A stretch of 32,447 nucleotides of DNA from JALXDT01 sp964634755. GTDB lineage: Bacteria; Acidobacteriota; Aminicenantia; JAMOAD01. The notes below the pieces were generated by a model, which saw only the letters and a program-made list of their open reading frames with translations, was not told the origin of the DNA and ran no database searches. A program made the translations under genes and the position numbers. Within the stretch, counting starts at the first letter, position 1, and every line of letters starts with the position of its first letter. Positions 1-7,486 of the stretch are shown piece after piece. The stretch lies in the NCBI GenBank assembly GCA_964634755.1, contig CAZWJH010000018.1, positions 1 through 32,447 on the forward strand. Direction: 5' to 3'.

Positions 1-1
1 A

Positions 2-808
2 TTTATTTTAACAATTACTTTTATCTTAATTTTGAGTTTTTCTTTTGCTTTTGCAGGGGCAGAGTGGACATTAAAGACTGTAACAACATCAACGAAAAAA
101 CATGGACCTAATACAACGGTTATTGCAAAAGTTTACACTGATGGAGTTAATATAAGAGAGGAGTTTGTAAGGATTGAGGGGAGTAACTCTAAGAATAATC
201 CCTATGAGGGTTCCGGAATTTACTGGATTTACAGAGGAAAAGAGAATGTCGTTTATGTTGTAAATCCTGAGGAAAAAAGCTATATGGTAATACCCATAGA
301 TTCAATGCTTCAATTCACGAGAGCTATTGGTAAGATAGTAAAGTTTGAAATAGAGGATTACAATATAAAGAAAACAACCCTTGCCCCTGAGACTGTCAAT
401 GGGTTTAAGTGTAATCATTTAAAACTTTTTATAACTTATAAGATGAAAATGAAAATAGCTTTTATCAAAAAGACTGTAAATTATGAAGAAGAAAAGGAAA
501 TATGGGCTTCAAAGGATTTTAAATATTTCAATAATTATGAAAATTCCTTTCTTGACAAAGAGTTTAAAACAGGGTTTGATGAACTTGATGAAGCAATTAA
601 GGAGGAATTGGGAACATATAAAAGTTTGGGCTTTCCTATTAAAACAGTATCCATTACAATAGAAAGGGATAAAAAAGGTAAGATTAAAGGGAAGACTATT
701 ACTACAAGTGAAGTGCTTGATGTTAAGCCAAGAAATTTTAATAAATCATTTTTTGAGATACCAAAAGACTTTAATAAGAACACATCGCAAAATAGGGCTC
801 CTTTTTAA
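2..808 (+). CDS. Exported DUF4412-like protein (5' end outside window)
   Basis: The reading frame is open from base 2, and the true start lies upstream of the window. The first visible residues are a hydrophobic run ending in SFSFAFAGAEW, which reads as the h-region of a signal peptide with a likely cleavage after AFA. A TTG at base 32 falls inside this segment and is not a credible start. The mature part (about 250 residues) is rich in beta-type alternation, with a WIYRGKENVVYVVNPEEKS segment and a later EIWASKDFKYF segment. This resembles DUF4412 proteins, periplasmic or outer-membrane proteins related in fold to lipoprotein-sorting factors, whose function is unknown. The next gene begins two bases after the stop and is also exported, so the two are probably co-transcribed. 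The family call is by motif impression only. Confidence 0.6.
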   Translation, partial: FILTITFILILSFSFAFAGAEWTLKTVTTSTKKHGPNTTVIAKVYTDGVNIREEFVRIEGSNSKNNPYEGSGIYWIYRGKENVVYVVNPEEKSYMVIPIDSMLQFTRAIGKIVKFEIEDYNIKKTTLAPETVNGFKCNHLKLFITYKMKMKIAFIKKTVNYEEEKEIWASKDFKYFNNYENSFLDKEFKTGFDELDEAIKEELGTYKSLGFPIKTVSITIERDKKGKIKGKTITTSEVLDVKPRNFNKSFFEIPKDFNKNTSQNRAPF

Positions 809-810
809 AT

Positions 811-1521
811 TTGAGAAAAAGGGAATTAAAGAAAACAGGAATTTTCATATTTTTATTTTTGCTTGTGGTATGGAGTAGCCTTTATTCAATAGAAAAGACA
901 GTAATATCTACCCAAAATGAAAAGGTGGAAATATTAAAAAAAGGTTATTTACTTAGGTTAAAAGAGGTTAAAGGCTCTCCTTGGCCCGAACTTATAATAA
1001 GAACATTTATTAATGCAAAACCTGAAGAAGCATCTGCTGTGTTTTTTGCTTATGATGAGCATAAAGATTTTATTCCTGATTTAAGGGTTTCAAGACCTTA
1101 TAAGTACCATTCTTCTACAGAACTTAATATTTATTTTGTGTTAAATATTCCGTGGCCTCTAAAGGATAGCCATTATGTAACTTATAATAAGCTTGAAAAA
1201 ACAGAAGAGGGGGGATACAAGATTATTTGGAAGATGCTCAAATCAGATTCAGCCAAAGATAGTTATGGAGGAATAGAATTTATTCCATATAAGGGTAGAA
1301 CTCTTCTTATTTATAAAAATCTTTCGATTCCAAAACACCGGCTTGCAAAATTATTTAAAGGTAAAATGATAAAAAAGGCTGTTAAAACTGTTTTTGCTAT
1401 AGTAAAAAGAGTGGAGTTTATAAAGAAAGAAAAACCTGAGAAACTTCTAAATTACATAGAAAGAATGAGAAGGGCTTTTGAAGGAGAATATGTTTACAAA
1501 GAAATTTTAAAAAATAATTAA
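811..1521 (+). CDS. Exported START/SRPBCC-like lipid-binding domain protein
   Basis: A 236-residue protein starts at a TTG two bases after the preceding stop. Residues 1-26 form a signal peptide: basic MRKRELKK, then a hydrophobic core ending near LYS. The body looks like a START-type SRPBCC domain. It has WPELIIRTFINAKPEEA, then a DEHKDFIPDL segment, NIPWPLKDSHYVTYNK and a late basic amphipathic helix. START domains bind lipids or other hydrophobic ligands in a deep groove. A secreted single-domain copy suggests a periplasmic lipid or hydrophobe carrier. It shares its direction and short spacing with the DUF4412-like gene upstream, and together they may form a small envelope-transport unit. 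The ligand is unknown, and the C-terminal 40 residues are strongly basic. Confidence 0.65.
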   Translation: MRKRELKKTGIFIFLFLLVVWSSLYSIEKTVISTQNEKVEILKKGYLLRLKEVKGSPWPELIIRTFINAKPEEASAVFFAYDEHKDFIPDLRVSRPYKYHSSTELNIYFVLNIPWPLKDSHYVTYNKLEKTEEGGYKIIWKMLKSDSAKDSYGGIEFIPYKGRTLLIYKNLSIPKHRLAKLFKGKMIKKAVKTVFAIVKRVEFIKKEKPEKLLNYIERMRRAFEGEYVYKEILKNN

Positions 1522-1525
1522 AAAA

Positions 1526-1542
1526 CCTACAAACTTTGTAGG
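1526..1542. repeat. Perfect 8-bp inverted repeat in promoter region
   Basis: CCTACAAA and TTTGTAGG are separated by one base. The repeat lies 4 bases after the START-like gene and just upstream of a TATACT -10 candidate at 1551-1556, so it occupies the spacer and -35 zone of the next gene's promoter. There is no T-run after it on the + strand, so it is not a normal terminator for the gene upstream. A repressor operator is the simplest reading. Confidence 0.5.
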
Positions 1543-1550
1543 AAATATGA

Positions 1551-1556
1551 TATACT
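1551..1556 (+). promoter_or_regulatory. Candidate -10 element (TATACT) for the M24-peptidase operon
   Basis: TATACT sits 24 bases before the start codon at 1581, predicting a start near 1563 and a leader of about 18 bases that holds AAGGAGG. The -35 region, at about TACAAA 1528-1533, is poor and overlaps the inverted repeat, which fits an activated or repressed promoter. Confidence 0.4.
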
Positions 1557-1580
1557 ATCTTAATTAATAAGGAGGTAGAT

Positions 1581-2657
1581 ATGAACAAAGAGGTTTTTGA
1601 ACAAAGAGTTAAGAGGTTTCAGGAGCTTTTGAAAGAGAAAAAGATAGATGTGGTTATGATAAGGGATAGCTATGCTTTTATCTATTTTGCAGGTGTAAAG
1701 TGGGATCCTCCTGCAATTATGATTCCTGCTGAGGGTGAACCTGTTATTTTTGCAATTGAAGAGGAGATAGATGAGCTTAAAGAAAACACATGGGTTGAAA
1801 AAGTGGTTCCTTACCGGAATGTTAAGACATTGATTCAGAGTGTTCACAAAAAGGTGGATATGGCTGTAATTGGTTTTAATCTTGATATAGATGCTTCCGC
1901 ACTTTTGTATGATATGTTTTTTAAGATTCATGCAAGAAAAAAGGTTGTGGATGTTCATCAACTCATAATGAAATTGAGAATGTTTAAGGATGAGGAAGAA
2001 ATCGAGTACATAAAAAAAGCGGGAGAAATAGCAGTCATAGGAATGAAAGCAGCTCTTGATGCTATTAAGGGTGGAGTTAAAGAGTATGAGATTGCAGCTG
2101 AAGCGGAGTATAAGATGAAAAAAGCGGGAGCTGACGAAACCTTTATTTATGTGAATACAGGAGGTCCCAGAGTCCATGCAAGGCCAAGGGATAAGGTTAT
2201 AGAAGATTATGTTTTAATAGACCTTATGCCATCTTACAAAGGCTATTTTTATGATATGGCAAGAACAGTGATATTAAAGCCGGACAAAAGAAGGGAAGAT
2301 GCTCTTAAAGCTATGGAAGAGGTGCATCTTAATCTTTCAAACCTTCTTGAGCTTGACAATGTTTTTAATAAGGTTGAATCAAAGGTTTTTGACATATTTA
2401 AAAAATATGGTTTTGAAAATGAGTATCTTTACGGATTTGGTCATGGGGTAGGATTAAGATATGAAGAGACTCCCATCTTAACAATTGTACCGGGAGACAG
2501 GATGAAACCTGTTAAACCCAACATGGTAATAAGTGCAGGGCATGCACCTTTGAGCGGAAAAGAGCTTGGGACAATAAAGATAGAAGATACTCATCTTATC
2601 AAGGATGATGGAACAGCGGAAAGGTTAGTGGAATTTCCACTTATTCCCAAAATATGA
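1581..2657 (+). CDS. M24-family (Xaa-Pro peptidase-like) protein with altered metal site
   Basis: A 358-residue protein with AAGGAGG six bases before the ATG. It has the two-domain layout of proline peptidases: a creatinase N-like domain (about 1-135) and a pita-bread M24 domain (about 140-355). The first metal-binding aspartates are present as D214 and D225 (LIDLMPSYKGYFYDMART), as are the histidine of GHGVG (H288) and the last glutamate (E335 in IKIEDTH). The glutamate normally found in the EPG motif is replaced by G320-H321 (MVISAGHAPLS), and the second catalytic histidine of the HE.P motif is E295. Family peptidases cleave Xaa-Pro bonds with two Mn or Co ions. This copy may use another ion set or be a non-peptidase relative. 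It is followed after 10 bases by the DUF2249-SBP fusion gene. Confidence 0.8.
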   Translation: MNKEVFEQRVKRFQELLKEKKIDVVMIRDSYAFIYFAGVKWDPPAIMIPAEGEPVIFAIEEEIDELKENTWVEKVVPYRNVKTLIQSVHKKVDMAVIGFNLDIDASALLYDMFFKIHARKKVVDVHQLIMKLRMFKDEEEIEYIKKAGEIAVIGMKAALDAIKGGVKEYEIAAEAEYKMKKAGADETFIYVNTGGPRVHARPRDKVIEDYVLIDLMPSYKGYFYDMARTVILKPDKRREDALKAMEEVHLNLSNLLELDNVFNKVESKVFDIFKKYGFENEYLYGFGHGVGLRYEETPILTIVPGDRMKPVKPNMVISAGHAPLSGKELGTIKIEDTHLIKDDGTAERLVEFPLIPKI

Positions 2658-2667
2658 GGAGGACAAA

Positions 2668-4374
2668 ATGTTAATTTTAGCCAAAACAAGAGTTAAGGAT
2701 GCTTTAAAAGAGTACCCGGAGTTAAAAGATTTTTTAGCTACTCTTTCGCCTAAATTTAAAAAATTAAAAAATCCTATGATATTCAGAATAATAGGACAAT
2801 GGGCAACATTTTCGGATGTAGCAAAGCTCGGTAATTTTTCAATTTGTGAGATTTTGCATAAAGTAAACAGATTTATAGGAAAAGAGGATGAGCTTTTGGA
2901 AAAAGCTCCCAATTGTATCAAAGAAAATATGCTTGAACCTGAAGTAGAAAAAAAAGAAAAGCCAAAATGGATTGATAAGGCAAAGCAAGTAGTGCTTTTG
3001 GATGTTAGAGAAAGAGATGATTTCTTTCTTCCAGAGGTTTTATCATCAATAAAAAGGCTTGAAGAGAATCAGGTCTTACTCATAATTAATTCTTTTAATC
3101 CGACTCCTCTTGTAAATATGTTAAAAGAGTCAGGTGATTCTTTTTATCTTGAAGAGGTGAAAGATGATGAGTTTAAACTTTATATAAAAAGAGCACCTAA
3201 AAAATCGGATGAAAACTGGATTGAGCGGAAAAATGAATTTGATGAAATAGATGTCAGAGGTTGGGATGAGGACCCTTTTACTGCTATTCTTAAAAAGGCT
3301 AATGAGACTCCCGAAGGCGATGGTTTTAAAATTATTCAATATTTTAAACCAACACCATTGATTAATATGATTGAGCCTCTTGGTTTTGAAACTTATGTTG
3401 ATAAAGTTAGCCCTATTGAGCATCATGTGTATTTTTACAAAAAAAGAGCTGATAAGAAGAGCAAAAAGAGGTACAGTGGTAGAATACCTTTGACAATTCA
3501 GTCGGCAACTCCCGTTGTTTATCCCATAATAATGAGGCTTTTACAATCTAAAAAACTAATGGATAAAATAAGACTTGAAGAACTTAAGATTTGGGATAAA
3601 ACAGAGAAACATCTCGGGTGGATTTTAAGCGGCAAAGCAGACATAAGTTTTTCTGCTGTTGCGGCAGTAGCAAAGATTTACCAAAAAGGTCTTGATATTA
3701 AAATGAAAGCAGTGGCCGTTTGGGATAATTTTTTTATTTTAACAAGGGGCTATCGAGCTAAAACTTTCGCTGATTTAAAAAGGCATAAAATTTATCTTCC
3801 TCTTGTAAAAGCTGCTCCTCCTTATGCCGTAACATCCTTTTTGATGAAAGTATTAGGTGAGAAAGTTGATGATTTTGAATTTGTTTTCGGAGAACCTTTC
3901 GGAAGACCAGGCGAGATAAAAAATATGCTCGTCAGTGGAGAGATAGATACGGCTCTTTTGAGAGAGCCTGAAGCAAGCTTTGCAATTTTTGAAGGAAAAG
4001 GAGACATTGTTGAATCTATTGCTTACCGAGATATCTGGGAGAAACTATTCCCTGAGAAGGGAAACCTACCCAATGCCGGGGTCCTTTTTAAAGGAGAAAT
4101 TTTAAAAGAATATCCTGAAATAGCTCAAATATTCCTTGAGGAAACAAAGAAGGCTATTGAGTGGATTAATAAAAATCCCGGAGAGTCGGCAAATATTAGC
4201 TATGATATTATGGGCGTTGTTCCTGATGAAGTAAAGTTATTTCTTTCAAGGGTTCACTTTGAGTACGGGGCATCCGAAAATGTACTTGATAAAATTACTC
4301 ATTATATTGATGTCCTTAACAAAGCCGGATACGGAAAAAAAGAGTTCGGAGATTTAAAAGAGCTATTTATGTAA
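2668..4374 (+). CDS. DUF1858-like + two DUF2249-like + substrate-binding-protein-like fusion
   Basis: A 568-residue protein with GAGGAGG six bases before the ATG; no signal peptide or membrane segment is seen. Residues 3-66 look like DUF1858 (the SPKFKKLKNPM and ATFSDVAKLG motifs). Residues 106-174 and 190-259 are two DUF2249-like units, each with an LDVRERDDFF or IDVRGWDEDPF opening and an NPTPL or KPTPL motif. Residues 272-568 resemble a periplasmic-binding-protein fold of the NMT1/SsuA type (LTIQSATPVVYPIIMRLL, LSGKADISFSAVAAVAK, LVSGEIDTALLREPEA). Such binding domains are normally exported partners of ABC importers. Here the domain would stay in the cytosol, which suggests a ligand sensor or sulfur/redox carrier. 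Its operon partner is the M24 protein. The domain calls are by motif recognition; the combined role is unknown. Confidence 0.7.
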   Translation: MLILAKTRVKDALKEYPELKDFLATLSPKFKKLKNPMIFRIIGQWATFSDVAKLGNFSICEILHKVNRFIGKEDELLEKAPNCIKENMLEPEVEKKEKPKWIDKAKQVVLLDVRERDDFFLPEVLSSIKRLEENQVLLIINSFNPTPLVNMLKESGDSFYLEEVKDDEFKLYIKRAPKKSDENWIERKNEFDEIDVRGWDEDPFTAILKKANETPEGDGFKIIQYFKPTPLINMIEPLGFETYVDKVSPIEHHVYFYKKRADKKSKKRYSGRIPLTIQSATPVVYPIIMRLLQSKKLMDKIRLEELKIWDKTEKHLGWILSGKADISFSAVAAVAKIYQKGLDIKMKAVAVWDNFFILTRGYRAKTFADLKRHKIYLPLVKAAPPYAVTSFLMKVLGEKVDDFEFVFGEPFGRPGEIKNMLVSGEIDTALLREPEASFAIFEGKGDIVESIAYRDIWEKLFPEKGNLPNAGVLFKGEILKEYPEIAQIFLEETKKAIEWINKNPGESANISYDIMGVVPDEVKLFLSRVHFEYGASENVLDKITHYIDVLNKAGYGKKEFGDLKELFM

Positions 4375-4404
4375 ATAGTAAGAGAAGGGTTTGTTTTACT
4401 ATTT
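4373..4404. terminator. AT-rich inverted repeat between convergent genes, possible terminator
   Basis: AAATAGTAA (4373-4381) pairs with TTACTATTT (4396-4404), and the stem extends by a G-U and an A-T pair. It begins within the stop codon of the fusion gene and lies between genes that converge. The stem is weak and no long T-run follows on either strand, so termination is plausible but unproven. The rest of the gap to 4491 shows nothing further I can name. Confidence 0.35.
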
Positions 4405-4491
4405 AGAATTAATTGATTGTCGCGATACTTAATATGTGCTTTTGTGCAAATTTCGGTTTAAAAATTTTAAGTGTATGTTATGGTTTTTAAT

Positions 4492-4938
4492 TCAAGGAAA
4501 GGGATTTGCTCTTTTTTTCTCTTTTTCAAGACAATCCTTACACACGCCATATACATAAATATGAACTTCTTCAACACGATTACCGTTAATATTTTTGTCT
4601 AATTGTACTTTGATATTAGAATTAATGTCTTCAATTTTTCCACATACTTTACAATAAAAATGAGGATGAACTCCGAGGGTGGAATCATAGATTACCTTGT
4701 TCGGATCAATCATAATTTGCTGTAAGTAGCCTTCTTTTGATAAAAGCTTGAGAGTGTTGTAAACTGTTGCAATTGAGAGTGTTGGATATTCCTCTTTTAG
4801 ATTTTTGTAAATTTCTTCAGCAGTATAATGGGCGTTTTTTTGCATAACATACCTTAAAATGGCTATTCTTGCCATTGAAAGAGTATAACCCTTATCCTTT
4901 AATTCCCTAACAATTTTACTATAATCTCTTTTCTCCAT
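4492..4938 (-). CDS. Fur-family metalloregulator, PerR-like
   Basis: A 148-residue Fur-family repressor. The N-terminal winged helix contains the typical recognition segment LSIATVYNTLKLLSKEG. The metal sites look like PerR rather than Fur: H in NAHYTAEEIY, D in IYDSTLG, the HPH pair, and an Asp after the first zinc pair (CKVCGKIED), where Fur usually has Glu. The structural zinc site is CKVC plus CKDC. PerR proteins sense peroxide by metal-catalysed histidine oxidation and repress oxidative-stress genes, which fits an anaerobe. It lies 54 bases downstream of the RdhA-like gene on the same strand but has its own strong promoter. No Shine-Dalgarno sequence precedes the ATG, and the predicted transcription start falls on it. 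Which genes it controls cannot be told from this window. Confidence 0.88.
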   Translation of the reverse strand: MEKRDYSKIVRELKDKGYTLSMARIAILRYVMQKNAHYTAEEIYKNLKEEYPTLSIATVYNTLKLLSKEGYLQQIMIDPNKVIYDSTLGVHPHFYCKVCGKIEDINSNIKVQLDKNINGNRVEEVHIYVYGVCKDCLEKEKKRANPFP

Positions 4939-4944
4939 AAAATA

Positions 4945-4973
4945 ATTATAGCACAGTAAAAATTCTTTTACAA
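4945..4973 (-). promoter_or_regulatory. Promoter of the PerR-like gene, leaderless arrangement
   Basis: On the minus strand TTGTAA (4973-4968), a 17-base spacer and an extended -10, TGCTATAAT (hexamer 4950-4945), are present. Counting seven bases from the hexamer puts +1 at 4938, the A of the ATG. The six bases between have no ribosome-binding site. Confidence 0.7.
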
Positions 4974-4992
4974 TATGAGAATAAGTTTATAA

Positions 4993-6360
4993 TTAGAATT
5001 TTTTTAATATTGAAAAAGAGGAAGAATTATTACTTTCTATTTTATAATTTTTACCATAAAAAATATTATCAAAAAAGAGTGCAATCCTTTGGTTTATTGG
5101 ATTTCTTGATATGTAAAATCTTACAAGCTTATGTAATAAAGTATTCTTTTTTGTGAAGGGGCATGACCTTATGCAAAAAGCGCAATCTGTACCAATTTTT
5201 TTCCAGAAAGCATAGCAGCTTTCCATTTTAATGCTCCAATGTCGAAATCCCCTGCTTTGAGGAGGTTTATCATCAAGACTTATAGATTTTGTCGGACAAT
5301 TGTATGCACACTTTTTACAAAATTTGCAAAATTTTTCAATGTAGGAGAAATCTTTTTTGGGATTTTCTGTCAATTCAAGGTTTGTTGTAACAGCAGAAAT
5401 CCTGACTCGTGGTCCGTAATCCGGGTGAATTAATATTCCGAGTCTTCCTATTTCTCCAAGTCCTGCATCCCTTGCAAGCGGTGCTGCAGTTACCTCATAA
5501 TTTCCGTCAACATGGGATCTTGCATCATAGCCTAATACTCTTATATATTCTGCTATTATATGAGCAATTTTTGCTGCTTCAACATATTGGCGTGAGGATT
5601 CCAAAATAACAGGAAGGGTAGGAGCCTTTTTTATCATCTCATAATCCATTTTTACAATTATTACTATTGCATATTTGTGCTTTTGTTCTATTTTCTTCCC
5701 CCAGTTCTCAGCTCTTCTTCCGTGATAGGAATAATAATGATACGGTTTTAATCTTGTAATTCCAACATCAACGGCTCCGTAATATTTAGCAATAAATTTT
5801 ATGGCTTCTGTGATTTTTTCTGGTTCTGTATTTTTTTGAGTTTTTGAATGTTCACCTTCTACAAGAAATGTAGTTCTATCAAGAACTCTAAAACTTGCAT
5901 CTGCGATTTTTGAATAGTAAAGATCATAATATCTTGCTCCCTCCTCTCCAAGTTCAGGAAGTTTGTGTATCTTTTCATCTATCTTTTTTTTATCAGGATT
6001 ATCTTTATAATATTTTTCCATAAGCTCCGGATAATATTGAAGATTGTTTCTGGAAAACATGTGATCTCTTTCATCAAAAAGCTCTATATTGCTTAAATCA
6101 TCTTTTTCTTTTTTAGGGAAAAATTTTATTAACGATAAAAATGTGAAGGCTACAAATCCAATTATCAGTATCCTATTTAAATAGAGTATTATTTTTAAAT
6201 GATTGTATTTTATTAAATAGAGCCAAAAAATAGTGTTTATTCCAAAGAAAATAGATGATACAAAAGCAGCTCTCTTTTCCCTCTCGAAAATTGAGCTTAT
6301 GAGAAAGAATAAAAAGAAAAAGCTAGTAATTATTAGAAATCCAATATTCACTCTTATCAT
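4993..6360 (-). CDS. Membrane-anchored reductive-dehalogenase-like (RdhA-type) corrinoid/Fe-S protein
   Basis: A 455-residue protein with GGAGG before the ATG. Three hydrophobic segments (about 5-25, 32-51 and 55-80) replace the usual Tat signal. An RdhA-like region follows: FDERDHMFSR near 95-104, a B12-domain signature AGLGEIGRLG at 299-308, and YGPRVRISAVTTNLEL at 315-330. Two 4Fe-4S motifs then follow, CxxCxxCxxxCP (C345, C348, C351, C355) and Cx10CxxCxxxCP (C382, C393, C396, C400), in the same order as RdhA. RdhA enzymes use cobalamin and two Fe-S clusters to remove halogens from organohalides; epoxyqueuosine reductase (QueG) is a distant cytosolic relative without the membrane helices. 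Positive residues after segments 1 and 3 predict a cytoplasmic catalytic domain. No rdhB anchor gene is nearby. It is the last gene of the envelope operon, 55 bases after the HD-GYP gene. The substrate is unknown. Confidence 0.82.
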   Translation of the reverse strand: MIRVNIGFLIITSFFFLFFLISSIFEREKRAAFVSSIFFGINTIFWLYLIKYNHLKIILYLNRILIIGFVAFTFLSLIKFFPKKEKDDLSNIELFDERDHMFSRNNLQYYPELMEKYYKDNPDKKKIDEKIHKLPELGEEGARYYDLYYSKIADASFRVLDRTTFLVEGEHSKTQKNTEPEKITEAIKFIAKYYGAVDVGITRLKPYHYYSYHGRRAENWGKKIEQKHKYAIVIIVKMDYEMIKKAPTLPVILESSRQYVEAAKIAHIIAEYIRVLGYDARSHVDGNYEVTAAPLARDAGLGEIGRLGILIHPDYGPRVRISAVTTNLELTENPKKDFSYIEKFCKFCKKCAYNCPTKSISLDDKPPQSRGFRHWSIKMESCYAFWKKIGTDCAFCIRSCPFTKKNTLLHKLVRFYISRNPINQRIALFFDNIFYGKNYKIESNNSSSFSILKKF

Positions 6361-6415
6361 TAAATCCTCCTCTGGTAATAAAATACGAACTAATTCTTTA
6401 TTTGTTAGCTTTTGG

Positions 6416-7486
6416 TTAAGATAGATTTTTAAAATTTTTTACGAATATATCGATAAGATCTGGGTCAAATTGACGATTTTTGTTTTTTATCAACTCTTCT
6501 ATTGCATAATCTTTTGGAAGGGCTTTTTTGTATGGCCTTTCTGTCGTAATTGCGTCAAAGGTATCGGCAATTGCAATTATTCTTGCAAACAATGGTATCT
6601 CTTTATCTTTTAACCCAAAAGGGTAACCAGAACCATCATAATTTTCGTGATGATATTTTATCCCTCCTATGACATCGTCCATATCTTCTATATGAGAGAC
6701 AATTTCTGCTCCGATTTCAGGGTGTTTGTTCATTAATTCTTTTTCTTCATCGCTTAAAGGACCTTCTTTGTTTAATATTGAATCTGGGATTCCTATCTTC
6801 CCTATGTCGTGTAGAATTGCTGACATTTTTAATTTATCAATTTTTTTTGCTGAAAAATTTAAACCTTCTGCTATTGAAGTTGAGTAATCTAAAACTCTCT
6901 TTGTGTGACCGCCTGTGTAAGGGTCCCTTTTTTCAATTGCAAGTGATAATGATAGGGAAATTTCAAACAAAAGTCTTTTGCTCTTTTCGTAAAGCTTTGC
7001 ATTTTCAAGAGCGATGGAGATAGGTGATGAAATAATCTTTAAATATTCAAGGTCATCCTTAATAAAGTTTCCGCTTACTTTATTCATAATTTGAATTACT
7101 CCAATAACTTTATTTTCTATTGCAAGGGGACCTACCATCATATTTTTTGTAGTAAACCCTGAAATCTCATCAAAACTTTTGTTCCAATCTTTGTTTTTTT
7201 CAATTTTATTTATTATTTTGAATTTTCTATCCTGAAAAGTTTTTCCAGCTATCCCTACTCCTTCCTTTAGTCTTAGGTTTACTATTTTTTTAGTTTTCTC
7301 TCCTTTTAAGACTCTGAAGAAAAGCTCATTTTTCTTCTCATCATACTCCCAGATAGAAACTGCCTCAACACCTATAGTTTTTTGAATGTGAGAAATTGTG
7401 TTAAATAACACACTTTCGATATTTAATGATTTGTTAATTGCAGAGATGCATCGCAAAAGATCGGTGAGCTCTTTATTACTCTTCAT
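6416..7486 (-). CDS. GAF - HD-GYP domain protein, probable cyclic-di-GMP phosphodiesterase
   Basis: A 356-residue protein: GAF sensor (about 15-165), then a coiled linker and an HD-GYP domain (about 175-345). Visible metal and signature residues are H194 (TGGHTKRV), the HD pair H226-D227 (ILHDIGKIGIP), H255 (NKHPEIG), HH 279-280 and GSGYP 285-289, so the phosphodiesterase site looks complete. The family hydrolyses cyclic di-GMP. I chose the ATG at 7486 because GGAG lies nine bases upstream; ATGs at 7501 and 7516 have no good ribosome-binding site. It overlaps the PBP1A gene by 11 bases, so expression is coupled to cell-wall synthesis genes. The window shows no diguanylate cyclase. Confidence 0.88.
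   Translation of the reverse strand: MKSNKELTDLLRCISAINKSLNIESVLFNTISHIQKTIGVEAVSIWEYDEKKNELFFRVLKGEKTKKIVNLRLKEGVGIAGKTFQDRKFKIINKIEKNKDWNKSFDEISGFTTKNMMVGPLAIENKVIGVIQIMNKVSGNFIKDDLEYLKIISSPISIALENAKLYEKSKRLLFEISLSLSLAIEKRDPYTGGHTKRVLDYSTSIAEGLNFSAKKIDKLKMSAILHDIGKIGIPDSILNKEGPLSDEEKELMNKHPEIGAEIVSHIEDMDDVIGGIKYHHENYDGSGYPFGLKDKEIPLFARIIAIADTFDAITTERPYKKALPKDYAIEELIKNKNRQFDPDLIDIFVKNFKNLS

Noticed and set aside
1560..2177. A 205-residue open frame on the minus strand, antisense to the M24 gene
   Set aside because: It is in a frame opposite a clearly conserved gene, has low-complexity Phe/Asn/His-rich content and no recognisable domain.
4435..4460. GTGC-tttt-GTGC as a hairpin downstream of fur
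   Set aside because: It is a direct repeat, not an inverted one, so it cannot form a stem.
4993..6360. Reading the RdhA-like protein as QueG (epoxyqueuosine reductase)
   Set aside because: QueG is cytosolic without three N-terminal membrane helices and lacks the FDERDHMFSR-type opening; the order of Fe-S motifs suits RdhA better. It remains an inference.
6361..6415. A cobalamin riboswitch ahead of the RdhA-like gene
   Set aside because: The 55-base gap is far too short for one, and no adenosylcobalamin-box-like motif is visible.
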